Shown one piece after another: positions 47,795 to 56,335 of a stretch of DNA of 64,000 bases (the stretch's first letter is position 1; every line of letters starts with the position of its first letter). This stretch comes from Emcibacter nanhaiensis (lineage in GTDB: Bacteria; Pseudomonadota; Alphaproteobacteria; Sphingomonadales; Emcibacteraceae). The stretch lies in contig NZ_VFIY01000004.1 in assembly GCF_006385175.1 (NCBI RefSeq), forward strand, positions 124,001-188,000, in the 5' to 3' direction. A model generated the notes under the pieces. It worked only from the letters and a program-made list of their open reading frames with translations. It ran no database searches and was not told the origin of the DNA. A program made the position numbers and the translations under genes.

Positions 47795-49635
47795 TCATCC
47801 CTCTCACTATCTTCATCATCGTCATAACCGTTACAATAACCGTCACTTTTCTCAGAACCTCTGATCGGCCTTGGGGGTTGGTGAAGCCCGTAGAATTTCT
47901 CCACCTGCTCCGGCGTCAGCATGGGCTGCAGGTTGTCATTGGCCGCCTTCAATCTTTGAGGGCCTTCGTAGGTCCATTGCGCCGGCACTGTACCTGGTCG
48001 TAGTTCGGGGAGAGAGATATAAGGCAGGTCTATTTCATAGACATCCCGTCCTATGCCCATTAGCAGAACTCTGACGCCTCTCTTCTGCGGGCCAAGATCA
48101 TCGGCAATCTCGGAAGCGGTGATCACCGGGCGGCGTTCTTTCTGCACGGACGTGGTGGTGCTGACATTGCCCCGGGATCTGCTGACCTGTTTGACGGAAC
48201 GCTCCACTTCCTGCTCCCCGATCAGAAGACTGGCTTCCCGGGCGCTCTCACTGAGATTAATCCGGGTAATCACCTTTGTGCCAATCATGCCGGGCCAGGC
48301 CCCGGCCTGTTCCCGTCCATAGGTGGCCCGGAGTTGGGCCAGGTCCTGCACGCCAAGGACGGCAATCACGCCTTTGGAGCGCCCCAGCTCAATCAGGGAA
48401 CTGAAGTGCCGGATAGGATGCAGCTGCGGGAACTCATCCAGGAACAACCAGATCCGCCGTTCTTTGCTCTCGTACAAACTGGGACTGCCCACGGCTGAGG
48501 CCAGGAAGCTCACCATGCTGCCAACCCAGACCCGGGACAAATCCGGATAAGCGGGATCATGCTGCAGAATCAGGGGCCGGAAGGACGGCGGATTATGCAG
48601 CCACTGGCGAATGGAGAAGCGTTCCCGGTCTTCATAGCTCCAGGCTTCGGCAAAGACGGCTACAACGGACATATGGGCCTGAAAGGTGGCCAGCGTGCTC
48701 TGGGTCGTTCGGCTGTCCGGTGGGGACAGGTTCCGAAGCGCATCCGGATGATAGAGACTTGCCAGCTCTGTAAGGGAGGAGACATCCAGTGTCACTACAC
48801 TGTGCAGGTCTTTCCAGGTCCAGTCCTGTTTCTTGGTGGCTTGAAGGTAAACCAGACAGGCGACAAAGATCTCCCGGGCCGCATTGGACCACATCTGGTC
48901 ATGACTGTCCGGGATAAACCGTGCCGCCAGTTCCCGGGCATCCTGCCGGGTCCGGCAGTCTGCCGCCACATCCCACACAAGAGATCTTTTGTCATGGGGC
49001 GCGATCAGCAGGGGATAACCGGGCAGACGGGACATCATGTCGCCTTTGGTGTCCAGCACCAGTAAACCGTCTCCCCGCCGGTAGGCTTCCAGGATATAGC
49101 GCAACATGGTCTGGGTTTTGCCGCCGCCGACACTGCCCCAGATCAGATGATGCAGGGTTTCCCGGTCCCGGCTCAGAGAGACGGACGGCAGTAAAGCCAA
49201 ACCCGTCCCGAAACGGCGGCATTCCTTCCGGCAGGCTTTTCCAAGCTTGCGGAGGGCTTCCCGGCCTTTATAGAGCCTGGGACCGCGCAGGATACGAAAA
49301 CGGGATCTTCCCCAGCGGACGCACAGGGCGAAGGTCAGGAAAGAGACTAACCCAAACCCCAGAACCCAGAGGAATGCTGTAAGACGGAAGTTCAGGGCGT
49401 CCAGAAGGTCATAATGCTTTAGGCTTTGGGCGCAGGACTGCCAGTTCATCATGGCGTTTTGATCCCCGAACAGGCTGAGCAGCCGTTCGCTCAGACAGGG
49501 CTTGAGTACCTCATAGGGGTAGTAAGCTCCGTCAGAGGCCATGGGTGGGTAGACCTCGAAAGATAACTTCCAGATCAGATAGGCTCCGGCAAATCCGGCG
49601 ACTGCCAGAAGCAGGGATATGAGTTTCAGTCTCAT
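47791..49635 (-). CDS. Type IV coupling protein, TrwB/TraD type
   Basis: 614 residues. Two N-terminal membrane helices (LISLLLAVAGFAGAYLIW; FLWVLGFGLVSFLTFAL), Walker A GSVGGGKT at 167-174, Walker B region IWLFLDEFPQLHPI, then VLGVQDLAQLRATYG. It links relaxase-DNA to the mating channel and pumps DNA. The C-terminus is acidic (DDDEDSERDE). AAGGAGG precedes the ATG. Four-base overlaps with both neighbours make one operon. Confidence 0.92.
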   Translation of the reverse strand: MRLKLISLLLAVAGFAGAYLIWKLSFEVYPPMASDGAYYPYEVLKPCLSERLLSLFGDQNAMMNWQSCAQSLKHYDLLDALNFRLTAFLWVLGFGLVSFLTFALCVRWGRSRFRILRGPRLYKGREALRKLGKACRKECRRFGTGLALLPSVSLSRDRETLHHLIWGSVGGGKTQTMLRYILEAYRRGDGLLVLDTKGDMMSRLPGYPLLIAPHDKRSLVWDVAADCRTRQDARELAARFIPDSHDQMWSNAAREIFVACLVYLQATKKQDWTWKDLHSVVTLDVSSLTELASLYHPDALRNLSPPDSRTTQSTLATFQAHMSVVAVFAEAWSYEDRERFSIRQWLHNPPSFRPLILQHDPAYPDLSRVWVGSMVSFLASAVGSPSLYESKERRIWLFLDEFPQLHPIRHFSSLIELGRSKGVIAVLGVQDLAQLRATYGREQAGAWPGMIGTKVITRINLSESAREASLLIGEQEVERSVKQVSRSRGNVSTTTSVQKERRPVITASEIADDLGPQKRGVRVLLMGIGRDVYEIDLPYISLPELRPGTVPAQWTYEGPQRLKAANDNLQPMLTPEQVEKFYGLHQPPRPIRGSEKSDGYCNGYDDDEDSERDE

Positions 49636-49952
49636 GGCAACCTCCTTTGGCTGTTCTCTGTGAGGGTTTCCAGAAGGTGCCGGAACATCTGCTGCAGATT
49701 GTCCACTGGTTGTTTCAGCTCATGGAGGTGTTTGTTGTTTTCCAGGACGGCTTGTTCCAGGGACTTGAGGCGACGCTCTGCTTTCAGCAAGCGCTCGGCC
49801 ATGGCTTGCGGGTCCACTTCATGAAGTCCGTTTTGGATAAACTTCCGGGCCAGGGCGCTGGCGCTCAGGGCCTGCTGATGCGCCTTAAGATGGAGCAAGG
49901 TAATGTCCGATATGGACAGGCGCAGGGCGAAAGGTTTGGTGCGCTCAGTCAT
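49632..49952 (-). CDS. Ribbon-helix-helix mobilisation accessory protein (TrwA-like)
   Basis: About 106 residues. N-terminal RHH: KPFALRLSISDITLLHLKAH then SASALARKFIQNGLHE. C-terminal coiled coil (AERRLKSLEQAVLENNKHLH). By position and shape it corresponds to TrwA, which binds oriT, helps the relaxase and represses the operon. I prefer ATG 49952 (MTERTKPF) because GGGGAG lies 7 bases upstream; ATG codons at 49967 and 49973 lack a ribosome site. Confidence 0.75.
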   Translation of the reverse strand: MTERTKPFALRLSISDITLLHLKAHQQALSASALARKFIQNGLHEVDPQAMAERLLKAERRLKSLEQAVLENNKHLHELKQPVDNLQQMFRHLLETLTENSQRRLP

Positions 49953-50280
49953 CCTGCCTCTCCCCATTGTCATTTGAGGGAGTTCGGGTGCAGCTGTTCA
50001 GCCAGGTGATCAGGTCCCGGCGCCGGTAGCGCACAAGACGTCCCCCGAGCTTCAGATAATCCGGGCCGGTTTTGTTGTGGCGCCATTTGTTGAGAGTGGA
50101 ATAGGGGATCTTGAGGAAAGCCCCGGCTTCTGCCGGGGTGATCGGTTCATCCAGCCAAAGATCTTCCACTGTCTCCGGCACCGAGGAACTGGTGCCCACT
50201 TTGCTGGAAAACTCGGGGGGCCAGGCATCCTCATCCTCTCTTGGAATATCATCATCAGGAATATTGTTCGTTGCTTGCAT
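49945..50280 (-). CDS. Excisionase-type helix-turn-helix protein
   Basis: About 111 residues. The C-terminal half is a MerR/AlpA-like HTH_17 domain: ITPAEAGAFLKIPYSTLNKW, then GPDYLKLGGRLVRYRRRDLI and TWLN. The N-terminal 55 residues are acidic and Pro/Ser-rich. ATG 50280 has GGAGG 6 bases upstream. It is first in the mobilisation operon and could regulate transfer or excision. Overlaps the RHH gene by 8 bases. Confidence 0.8.
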   Translation of the reverse strand: MQATNNIPDDDIPREDEDAWPPEFSSKVGTSSSVPETVEDLWLDEPITPAEAGAFLKIPYSTLNKWRHNKTGPDYLKLGGRLVRYRRRDLITWLNSCTRTPSNDNGERQDD

Positions 50281-50346
50281 GGAAACCTCCAATGTTTGAG
50301 TGAGGTTTCCAGCCGAGCAGACGAATTATCGGCGAAAAAGAAGTTT

Positions 50347-50360
50347 AATTTCGCGAAATT
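50347..50360. repeat. 14-bp perfect palindrome between mobilisation genes
   Basis: AATTTCGCGAAATT, 67 bases upstream of the HTH gene start and close to the promoter side of the mobilisation operon. Candidate operator for the HTH or RHH protein, or part of oriT. Confidence 0.45.
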
Positions 50361-50405
50361 CAGAACCTATTTTTGTCCGATCGGTGGCAAAAAATAAAAG
50401 GCCCG

Positions 50406-51209
50406 TTATTTCAGGAGTTTGTTTAACCGGCGCAGGATTGTTTTTTCAGAGGGAAGATCTTCATTGGCATAATTTTGTCGTGCGAGTTTATGCGCTTCAT
50501 AGGCAATGTTTTTATGAAGCATGTCCGGATTTGAGTCGGCGATCTTATTTACCAGATGCTGGATATAGTCCCATCTGGGATTGCGGGGACGGCCCTTTCC
50601 CGGTGAAGGTTCCGCTTCAGTGCAGATAAAGGCCAGATCGCTGGGGGCTGTTATTTTGACGGGAGTGATGATTTGTCTGAGCTCCAGAAAGGAAGGCAAA
50701 GTGAACTTCTGGTAAAGCATCCAGTCCCGAAGCTTGGCTTTGGAAATGCAAATCTCTCCGAGGATTTTTTGTCCGGCCTTGGGATAGGACTTGAGCGGGA
50801 TGTTGGAGAGATGCCGGTACATGGCGGGACGCTGGAAGGGGTTGGAGTCCGGTCCCAGGAAGTTCTCCCAATCCTGCAGAGGCTCCGGAAGACCCTCTTG
50901 ATAATAGAGGATCAGGGCAATGTGCCACCGGCCGACCCCATAATATTTAAAGGGGCGGGCCGTTGGTACAAAATCTTCCTCAGAAATCTCGGCGCGGGGC
51001 TGCGGGTACAGGATCCGAAGATGATTGAGATCTATATCGTCACTTTCGATGAGGCTTTTTGAGCTTTCAAAGTCACCGGCAAAAAGTGCGTGCTTGAAAC
51101 TATCCAGCGCGTGTTTTTTCTTGAGGTCTGGTCGTTCCAGGGCCATCAGTTTTGCGGCGCGTTCAAAGGTGAGAAACCTATCGTCCAGGGAAGAGATATA
51201 TCCAGTCAT
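50406..51209 (-). CDS. Hypothetical protein of the mobilisation region
   Basis: 267 residues, no family recognised. N-terminal helical part (FLTFERAAKLMALERPDLKK), a middle with YYGVGRWHIALILYYQEGLP, then a basic segment SPGKGRPRNPRWDYIQHLVN and a C-terminal helix pair ending SEKTILRRLNKLLK that could bind DNA. GGGGG 7 bases before the ATG supports expression. It lies 126 bases upstream of the HTH gene on the same strand, so it may be the first gene of the transfer operon. Confidence 0.7.
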   Translation of the reverse strand: MTGYISSLDDRFLTFERAAKLMALERPDLKKKHALDSFKHALFAGDFESSKSLIESDDIDLNHLRILYPQPRAEISEEDFVPTARPFKYYGVGRWHIALILYYQEGLPEPLQDWENFLGPDSNPFQRPAMYRHLSNIPLKSYPKAGQKILGEICISKAKLRDWMLYQKFTLPSFLELRQIITPVKITAPSDLAFICTEAEPSPGKGRPRNPRWDYIQHLVNKIADSNPDMLHKNIAYEAHKLARQNYANEDLPSEKTILRRLNKLLK

Positions 51210-51757
51210 AGTAAAGCCCCCAATAGTTGCTTGAAGATAGACGCTTTACTGCTGACGAACTGGTGATTAGAAAAATATTCGCATGAATGCGAGAACTGTC
51301 AAGGGGCGGGGAACTACCCGGCATCCTTAGTAACCCTCTATTCTACATGAAGAAATTTGGGAAGCGCCTCAAAATCTGAAAGACAGCCAGAAGTCAATTG
51401 TTCTGCATCTCTAAGGTCGCGAGATGTCTTTGTGCTTCTTTACGCGTCACTGGATATCTTGAGAGTCCTGCCACAATATGATTGTAGTTGGATTCACTGC
51501 TTATCGATAACAGACATGGTGAAATTGACGGAAGGCAAAGAGGTTGGGATTTCCCTGTTTTTGCTCCCTAGAGGATGAAAAACCCGGCCATAAATTTTTT
51601 TCAGAAACAAGATCAGTTCGCCGGATTTTGGATCCGGAAGAGCCATATATGGTGTCTTGGCAATATCAGTCTCATGAGGTATGAGAACATAGCCGTAAAA
51701 TGAGTAAGACCCTGTTCACTTTTAAGATAAGTCCGGTAGCCCACAGGATTCTGCAAC
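51210..51757. other. Gene-free divergent region
   Basis: No convincing gene. The left end holds the promoter side of the 50406-51209 gene with a 6-bp inverted repeat TCGCAT-GA-ATGCGA (51279-51292). A 73-codon frame at 51357-51578 lacks a ribosome site and recognisable features. Confidence 0.4.
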
Positions 51758-52954
51758 GTGCCACATCAAAATCACAAACCCTCTTTCACTCTTGATAACC
51801 GTACCATGCGGCGTCTGTGGCTTGAGACCAACGGCCTGCTGTCATCGGCATCAGGACCGGTTGATGTTGTCGCCATCATAAAAAAGCTGGGCTTTGTACA
51901 GCTGGATACGATCCAGAATGTCTCCCGCGCCCATCATCATATACTTTGGAGCCGTCACTCCAAATACCGCGAACCTATGCTGGATGACTTGCTGAGTGCC
52001 AGAGAGTATATATTCGAGCATTTCACCCATGATGCTTCTGTTCTTCCCATGGATATGTATCCCATGTGGCAGCGGAGATTTAAACGGCTGAAATCCTCGA
52101 TTGACGGAAAATCCTGGCATAAACCAGATCGGGTCAGGGACTGGCGGGATGTGCTCATCGAGCGCATTACAAAAGAAGGCCCTCTTTCCACCAAAGACTT
52201 TGACAGTAAAATCTCAGGAAAGAAACAAGTCTGGTCCCGCCCACCTCATAAGCATGTGTTGGAGTATCTGTGGTATTCAGGCACTCTGGCCACCTCACAC
52301 CGCGAGAAGTTTGCCAAATTCTATGATTTGGCTGAACGTGTGATTCCGGAACAATATCGTGAGACAGAAGTTTCTGACGTTGAACAGATTGACTGGTTGT
52401 GCCGTGCTGCCCTTGATCGGCTGGCTGTTGGCACCCCGAAAGAGATCAAGGAATTCTGGGAGGCAAAAGATGTTGAGGAGGTGAAAACCTGGATCGAGGA
52501 AAATAGGGAATCCATCGTGCCGATACAATGGGAGACCGATACCGGGGAGTGGATTACTTCCTATGCGCTGGAAGACATTGAAGAGCGTATCGAAAAGATA
52601 TCATCTGTTCCGTCGCGGATAAAAATTCTCAACCCTTTTGACCCGGCAGTTCGCAACCGGACACGGCTGAAATCCATATTTGGATTTGACTATAAATTGG
52701 AAGTCTTTGTCCCTGCCGCGAAACGCCGGTGGGGGTATTATGTTTATCCCCTCCTGGAGGGTGATCGATTTGTCGGCAGGATTGAGGCCAAGGCGGATCG
52801 CAAAGCTGGTTGTCTCAATGTACTTAACTTCTGGCCGGAAGAAGGCGTTAAATGGGGTACTGGCCGCGAGAAGAAACTGGAAGCCGAACTTTCCCGGTTT
52901 GCGCAATTGGCGGGCCTTGATAGCGTCAATTATGGCTCTCTTTTCCAAACCTGA
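51758..52954 (+). CDS. YcaQ/AlkX-like winged-helix DNA glycosylase
   Basis: 398 residues. Three winged-helix units of the HTH_42 (DUF1006) family with C-terminal beta domain. The catalytic-type Q-x-D motif is in GFVQLDTIQNVSRAHHHILW (Gln-Leu-Asp), as in E. coli YcaQ/AlkX; AlkZ has Q-x-Q. Further landmarks are SREYIFEHFTHDASVLP-like ARYIFEHFTHDASVLPMD and LNPFDPAVRNRTRLKSIFGF. AlkX unhooks DNA interstrand crosslinks, AlkZ protects against an azinomycin-type toxin. Start GTG 51758 with AGGATT upstream; ATG 51806 is possible. Confidence 0.87.
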   Translation: MPHQNHKPSFTLDNRTMRRLWLETNGLLSSASGPVDVVAIIKKLGFVQLDTIQNVSRAHHHILWSRHSKYREPMLDDLLSAREYIFEHFTHDASVLPMDMYPMWQRRFKRLKSSIDGKSWHKPDRVRDWRDVLIERITKEGPLSTKDFDSKISGKKQVWSRPPHKHVLEYLWYSGTLATSHREKFAKFYDLAERVIPEQYRETEVSDVEQIDWLCRAALDRLAVGTPKEIKEFWEAKDVEEVKTWIEENRESIVPIQWETDTGEWITSYALEDIEERIEKISSVPSRIKILNPFDPAVRNRTRLKSIFGFDYKLEVFVPAAKRRWGYYVYPLLEGDRFVGRIEAKADRKAGCLNVLNFWPEEGVKWGTGREKKLEAELSRFAQLAGLDSVNYGSLFQT

Positions 52955-53065
52955 AACAGGCGGATACATTTGCGAAAAAATTGTATTCGCTGCCCGGTTG
53001 GAAAAAGACCGTAGGATAAGGCGTTACCGACCGTCCCGAAATAACCCGAATACAGGAGGGGCAGG

Positions 53066-53204
53066 TCACCCGCACAACCCTTCCAGCACAAAACGGATCT
53101 TCTCTTCCGCACTGAACTGACGGCGGGTCGCCCGGCGGATATCCTTCACCGTCTTTTTCCGCGCTGCCTTCTTTGGGATTTTTGACTATATGTTTTCGTG
53201 TCAT
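53066..53204 (-). pseudogene. Fragment of an IS3-type transposase OrfA
   Basis: On the minus strand the ATG frame codes MTRKHIVKNPKEGSAEK, then the frame shifts by one base and continues TVKDIRRATRRQFSAEEKIR, FVLEGLCG, then stop. This is the start of the well-known OrfA of IS3-type elements. The rest of the transposase and the inverted repeats are missing. It marks an old insertion inside the island, between the glycosylase and helicase genes. Confidence 0.75.
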
Positions 53205-53310
53205 CTTCGTTCCTTCGTCGCTTCGATAGACCCGAAAACATAACCTTATGTATGAACCTTAGTTTATCCAACTAGATCTGACGGGGAATAAGCCAAAAAA
53301 TATTTAGCTC

Positions 53311-53348
53311 TTTACATTAAATATATCATTTGCTATCATTTGCTATCA
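53311..53348 (+). promoter_or_regulatory. Promoter with tandem-repeat operator for the HTH-helicase gene
   Basis: TTTACA (53311-53316), 17-base spacer, TATCAT (53334-53339): a good sigma-70 promoter. A tandem repeat of ATCATTTGCT (53325-53334, 53335-53344, partial 53345-53348) covers the -10 and runs up to the AGAGGA ribosome site. A protein binding it would block transcription; the gene's own N-terminal HTH is the obvious candidate. Confidence 0.65.
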
Positions 53349-53362
53349 GATAAGAGGAATTC

Positions 53363-55393
53363 ATGAGTAAAACAGCAGCTGAATGGCTTTCCATGGAAGA
53401 AGCGGCATCTCACTTGGGGATGGGCAAAACAGTTCTTTACGATCTCGCTCGCACCGGGGGAATTCCTGCGCGTAAACTCGGTAAGAAGTGGGCATTTGAT
53501 AGAAAAAGTTTGGATGCATGGGTGGATGCTAACCGGCCGCTCGAAGAGTTTTTCACCGATATGGATTTTGATATTGAAGGCAACGAATGTGTGCGTGAGC
53601 CGCAGCGTGATGGGTATTTGCGTACTTACGAATTTTTCCACTCCGGTAAAAACAAAGCGATCCTTCAGATTCCAGTGGGTTGTGGGAAAACGGGGCTTTG
53701 TTCGTTGCTGCCACTCGGCATGGCCAAGGGGAGGGTTCTGATAGTAGCCCCAAACCTAACGATTAAAAAAGGGCTGTATGATGCGATGGACATCACCAAT
53801 AAGCAAAAATGTTTTTGGTTGAAAACCGGTGTGCTAAAGCCGGAGCAGCTGCTTGCTGGGCCGTGGGCCTCCACCCTCGATAGTGGCAATATCTCCACCG
53901 CCGAAAAATCGCATATCGTCATTACGAATATACAGCAACTCGCAACTAACGTAGACAAATGGTTGACGCAGTTCACTGATGATTTCTTTGATATGATTAT
54001 CGTGGATGAGGCGCATCATAGTGCAGCTACTAGCTGGCAGAAAGTAATTGACCGGTTCCCATCCGCAAAAGTCATACTACTGACAGCCACCCCTTTCCGA
54101 AGTGATCGAAGAGAGTTGGACGGAGAACTCGTGTATCGCTACTCTTTCCGCAGTGCTACGCTTAAAGGTTATATCAAACGGCTTAAGGCTAGTTATGTTG
54201 CGCCAGAGACAATAGAGCTTGGATTCACGGATGAGGGTGGAAAAGTTTATACCCTCAATGAAGTGATGAAGCTAAAAGAAGAAACGTGGTTCAGTCGAGG
54301 GGTGGCGCTTGCTCGTGTATGTAATCAACATATTGTTGATAGCAGTTTGCAGAAACTGGAAGAACTACGTCAAAGCGGCACACAACACCAGCTCATCGCG
54401 GTGGCTTGCTCTATCAATCATGGCAGGGAAATCCGCTCTCTTTATCGGGAGCGTGGATATACTGCAGAGATCATCCACAGCGAACAAACAGAAGCTGAAC
54501 AGGGTGCGGTATTGGCGGATTTACGCAACGGCACGCTTGATTGTATTATTCAGGTGCAGATGCTTGGAGAAGGTTTTGACCACCCCAAGCTAAGTGTGGC
54601 CGCCATATTCCGGCCATTCCGCTCGCTCGCCCCTTACATTCAGTTTGTGGGGCGGATTATGCGGGTAGTGGTTCAGAACAACCCAGCTCACCCTGACAAT
54701 ATGGGGCATATCGTAACTCACCTTGGGCTTAATCAGGATAAGCAGCTAGAAGCATTCAAAGATTTTGAAAATGACGATCACAAATTCTGGGAAAGTATTG
54801 TTGGCGGTGAAGAGTCAGAAGTGCCAACGGAGACAAGAGAGGGAAATACTCGACTCCGGGCAGGTGATCAGGTCGTCGTACATAACGAAATTGTTGATGG
54901 GTTGTGGGAGGAAGACTTTACCAGCATGGAAGACCAGGAGATCATCCAAGACCTCCGGGAACGGTTTGAGCTTCTGGGACTAGATCCATCTCAGGTAGAG
55001 GCCATGGTCAAACAGGCCATGCAAAAGGGGATGAAGAAAAACGCTCCCACTGCTCCGTTTCCTGTCCAACCGCAAAGGGAATGGGAAGAAGCTAGGCGGC
55101 GGTTAAATGAAGAAGCAAAACGGTTGGCTAAAGTTCTACTGAATCACGTCGAAGTAGAAATGCAGGGGCGTGATTTGGTGAATTATGGATTGGGTAACGG
55201 AAGAAACAACTACGTATGTGCTCTAATGTTGGTTAATAAAGCTATAAATCAACAGCTAGGAAAGGATAGAGGGGAGGCGGCCGTAGAAGAATTCCGGGCT
55301 ATTTTGGATAACCTGGAAGAGTTGCTGCAGGGGCTGGTAAGAAGAGCAAGAAAGGCGAAATCAGATTATGAGCAAGAAAACCCCCAGAGGTAA
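53363..55393 (+). CDS. Excisionase-type HTH fused to an SF2 DEAH helicase
   Basis: 676 residues. Residues 6-57 form an AlpA/HTH_17 domain (LSMEEAASHLGMGKTVLYDL, KLGKKWAFDRKSLDAWVD). A superfamily 2 helicase follows: Walker A PVGCGKT (104-110), DEAH 215-218 in IIVDEAHHSA, TAT 241-243, and motif VI QFVGRIMRV near 425. The C-terminal 200 residues are charged and coiled. Such a fusion can both choose a DNA site and act on it. AGAGGA 6 bases before ATG. The zinc-ribbon gene overlaps its end by 26 bases. Not a known restriction or DISARM subunit as far as I can tell. Confidence 0.85.
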   Translation: MSKTAAEWLSMEEAASHLGMGKTVLYDLARTGGIPARKLGKKWAFDRKSLDAWVDANRPLEEFFTDMDFDIEGNECVREPQRDGYLRTYEFFHSGKNKAILQIPVGCGKTGLCSLLPLGMAKGRVLIVAPNLTIKKGLYDAMDITNKQKCFWLKTGVLKPEQLLAGPWASTLDSGNISTAEKSHIVITNIQQLATNVDKWLTQFTDDFFDMIIVDEAHHSAATSWQKVIDRFPSAKVILLTATPFRSDRRELDGELVYRYSFRSATLKGYIKRLKASYVAPETIELGFTDEGGKVYTLNEVMKLKEETWFSRGVALARVCNQHIVDSSLQKLEELRQSGTQHQLIAVACSINHGREIRSLYRERGYTAEIIHSEQTEAEQGAVLADLRNGTLDCIIQVQMLGEGFDHPKLSVAAIFRPFRSLAPYIQFVGRIMRVVVQNNPAHPDNMGHIVTHLGLNQDKQLEAFKDFENDDHKFWESIVGGEESEVPTETREGNTRLRAGDQVVVHNEIVDGLWEEDFTSMEDQEIIQDLRERFELLGLDPSQVEAMVKQAMQKGMKKNAPTAPFPVQPQREWEEARRRLNEEAKRLAKVLLNHVEVEMQGRDLVNYGLGNGRNNYVCALMLVNKAINQQLGKDRGEAAVEEFRAILDNLEELLQGLVRRARKAKSDYEQENPQR

Positions 55394-55625
55394 AACCCCA
55401 TCCTTAATAGGTGGAACTAACGGTAAGCCATCTAAGGTTTTAATCCAAAGAAGCTGTAAGTGCTATCGTTGTGGCGATAGCCTAAGCAGTGGCTCATATT
55501 GCATCGAAATACCCCAGCTAGGCGGAAGCTTTACTAACAAGCGGCGGACATGCTTCGACTGCTTTGATAAAATACTGAAACAGACACAGGTAGATTTAAA
55601 AGCATTAGAAGAGTTACTCACTTAG
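55368..55625 (+). CDS. Small zinc-ribbon protein coupled to the helicase
   Basis: 85 residues. Six cysteines in a zinc-binding pattern: Cys30, Cys32, Cys35, Cys45, Cys62, Cys65 (CKCYRCGD, SYCIEI, TCFDCF). The N-terminus is basic (SKKTPRGKTPSLIGGTNGK). The start lies within the helicase gene, so both are translated from one message. Likely a nucleic-acid-binding partner or regulator of the helicase; no family recognised. Confidence 0.72.
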   Translation: MSKKTPRGKTPSLIGGTNGKPSKVLIQRSCKCYRCGDSLSSGSYCIEIPQLGGSFTNKRRTCFDCFDKILKQTQVDLKALEELLT

Positions 55626-55687
55626 CTCTTAGACTCTCACCCAACATTCCCGTTCGGTAATTTTGCATGGATTTTCAATAAGAATAC

Positions 55688-55722
55688 TTGCAAGATGGTC
55701 TTGAAATAGCTATACTGAGCTA
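55688..55722 (+). promoter_or_regulatory. abiE promoter and operator candidate
   Basis: TTGCAA (55688-55693), 17-base spacer, TATACT (55711-55716), with the antitoxin ATG at 55736. An inverted repeat TAGCT-ATACTG-AGCTA (55707-55722) overlaps the -10. AbiEi antitoxins are known to repress their own operon at inverted repeats, which fits. Confidence 0.6.
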
Positions 55723-55735
55723 CAGAGGTAAAGCT

Positions 55736-56335
55736 ATGTCTGAGAAATTGAACGAGTTAAAAAAGCATTTGCGGCCCGGACAGATCTACCGGCGCGCCGA
55801 CCTGTTGGCGTGGTCGAACGCCGTAGATCGTCATTTGAAGCAACTGGTCGAAGATAGAACGCTGACCAAGCTTTCCCAGGGCGTCTATCTATACCCTAAG
55901 AAAACGGCTTTTGGGGAAGCTCCGGCGGAAGATGACAAACTGGTCGAGGCGTTTCTCAAAGACCATCGTTTCCTGCTGACTTCGCCGAATGCCTATAACG
56001 CTCTGGGCCTGGGAACCACGCAGCTTTATAACGAGACGGTGGTGTATAATCACAAAAGGCATGGCCGGTTCAAGCTGGGCGGGCGCTTTTTCGATTTCCG
56101 CGTAAAGCCCTATTTCCCCAAATCCCTGAGCAAGGAGTATTTGCTGGTTGACCTAGTCAATAATCTTGACCGGCTGGCCGAGAATACCGATAGGCTCCTG
56201 CAGCGTGTCCGGGAAAAACTTGCGACGATGGATACGCGAAACCTTGCACGTATGGCCCGCGAGTATGGTAATGTCCGCACAAGGAAATTCTTTGATAATA
56301 CTCTAGCGGAATTACAATTACGCCATGCCGCCTGA
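55736..56335 (+). CDS. abiEi: AbiEi-type antitoxin (DUF6088)
   Basis: 199 residues. N-terminal winged helix: LRPGQIYRRADLLAWSNAVD, then RHLKQLVEDRTLTKLSQGVY and LYPKKTAFGEAP. C-terminal domain with FLLTSPNAYNALGLGTTQLY typical of the AbiEi/DUF6088 group. It represses the operon and, in type IV toxin-antitoxin systems, counters the toxin without binding it. ATG 55736 has AGAGG 7 bases upstream. Overlaps the toxin gene by 11 bases. Confidence 0.88.
   Translation: MSEKLNELKKHLRPGQIYRRADLLAWSNAVDRHLKQLVEDRTLTKLSQGVYLYPKKTAFGEAPAEDDKLVEAFLKDHRFLLTSPNAYNALGLGTTQLYNETVVYNHKRHGRFKLGGRFFDFRVKPYFPKSLSKEYLLVDLVNNLDRLAENTDRLLQRVREKLATMDTRNLARMAREYGNVRTRKFFDNTLAELQLRHAA

Noticed and set aside
51357-51578. 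73-codon plus-strand frame between transfer and glycosylase genes
   Set aside because: No ribosome site and no protein-like features.
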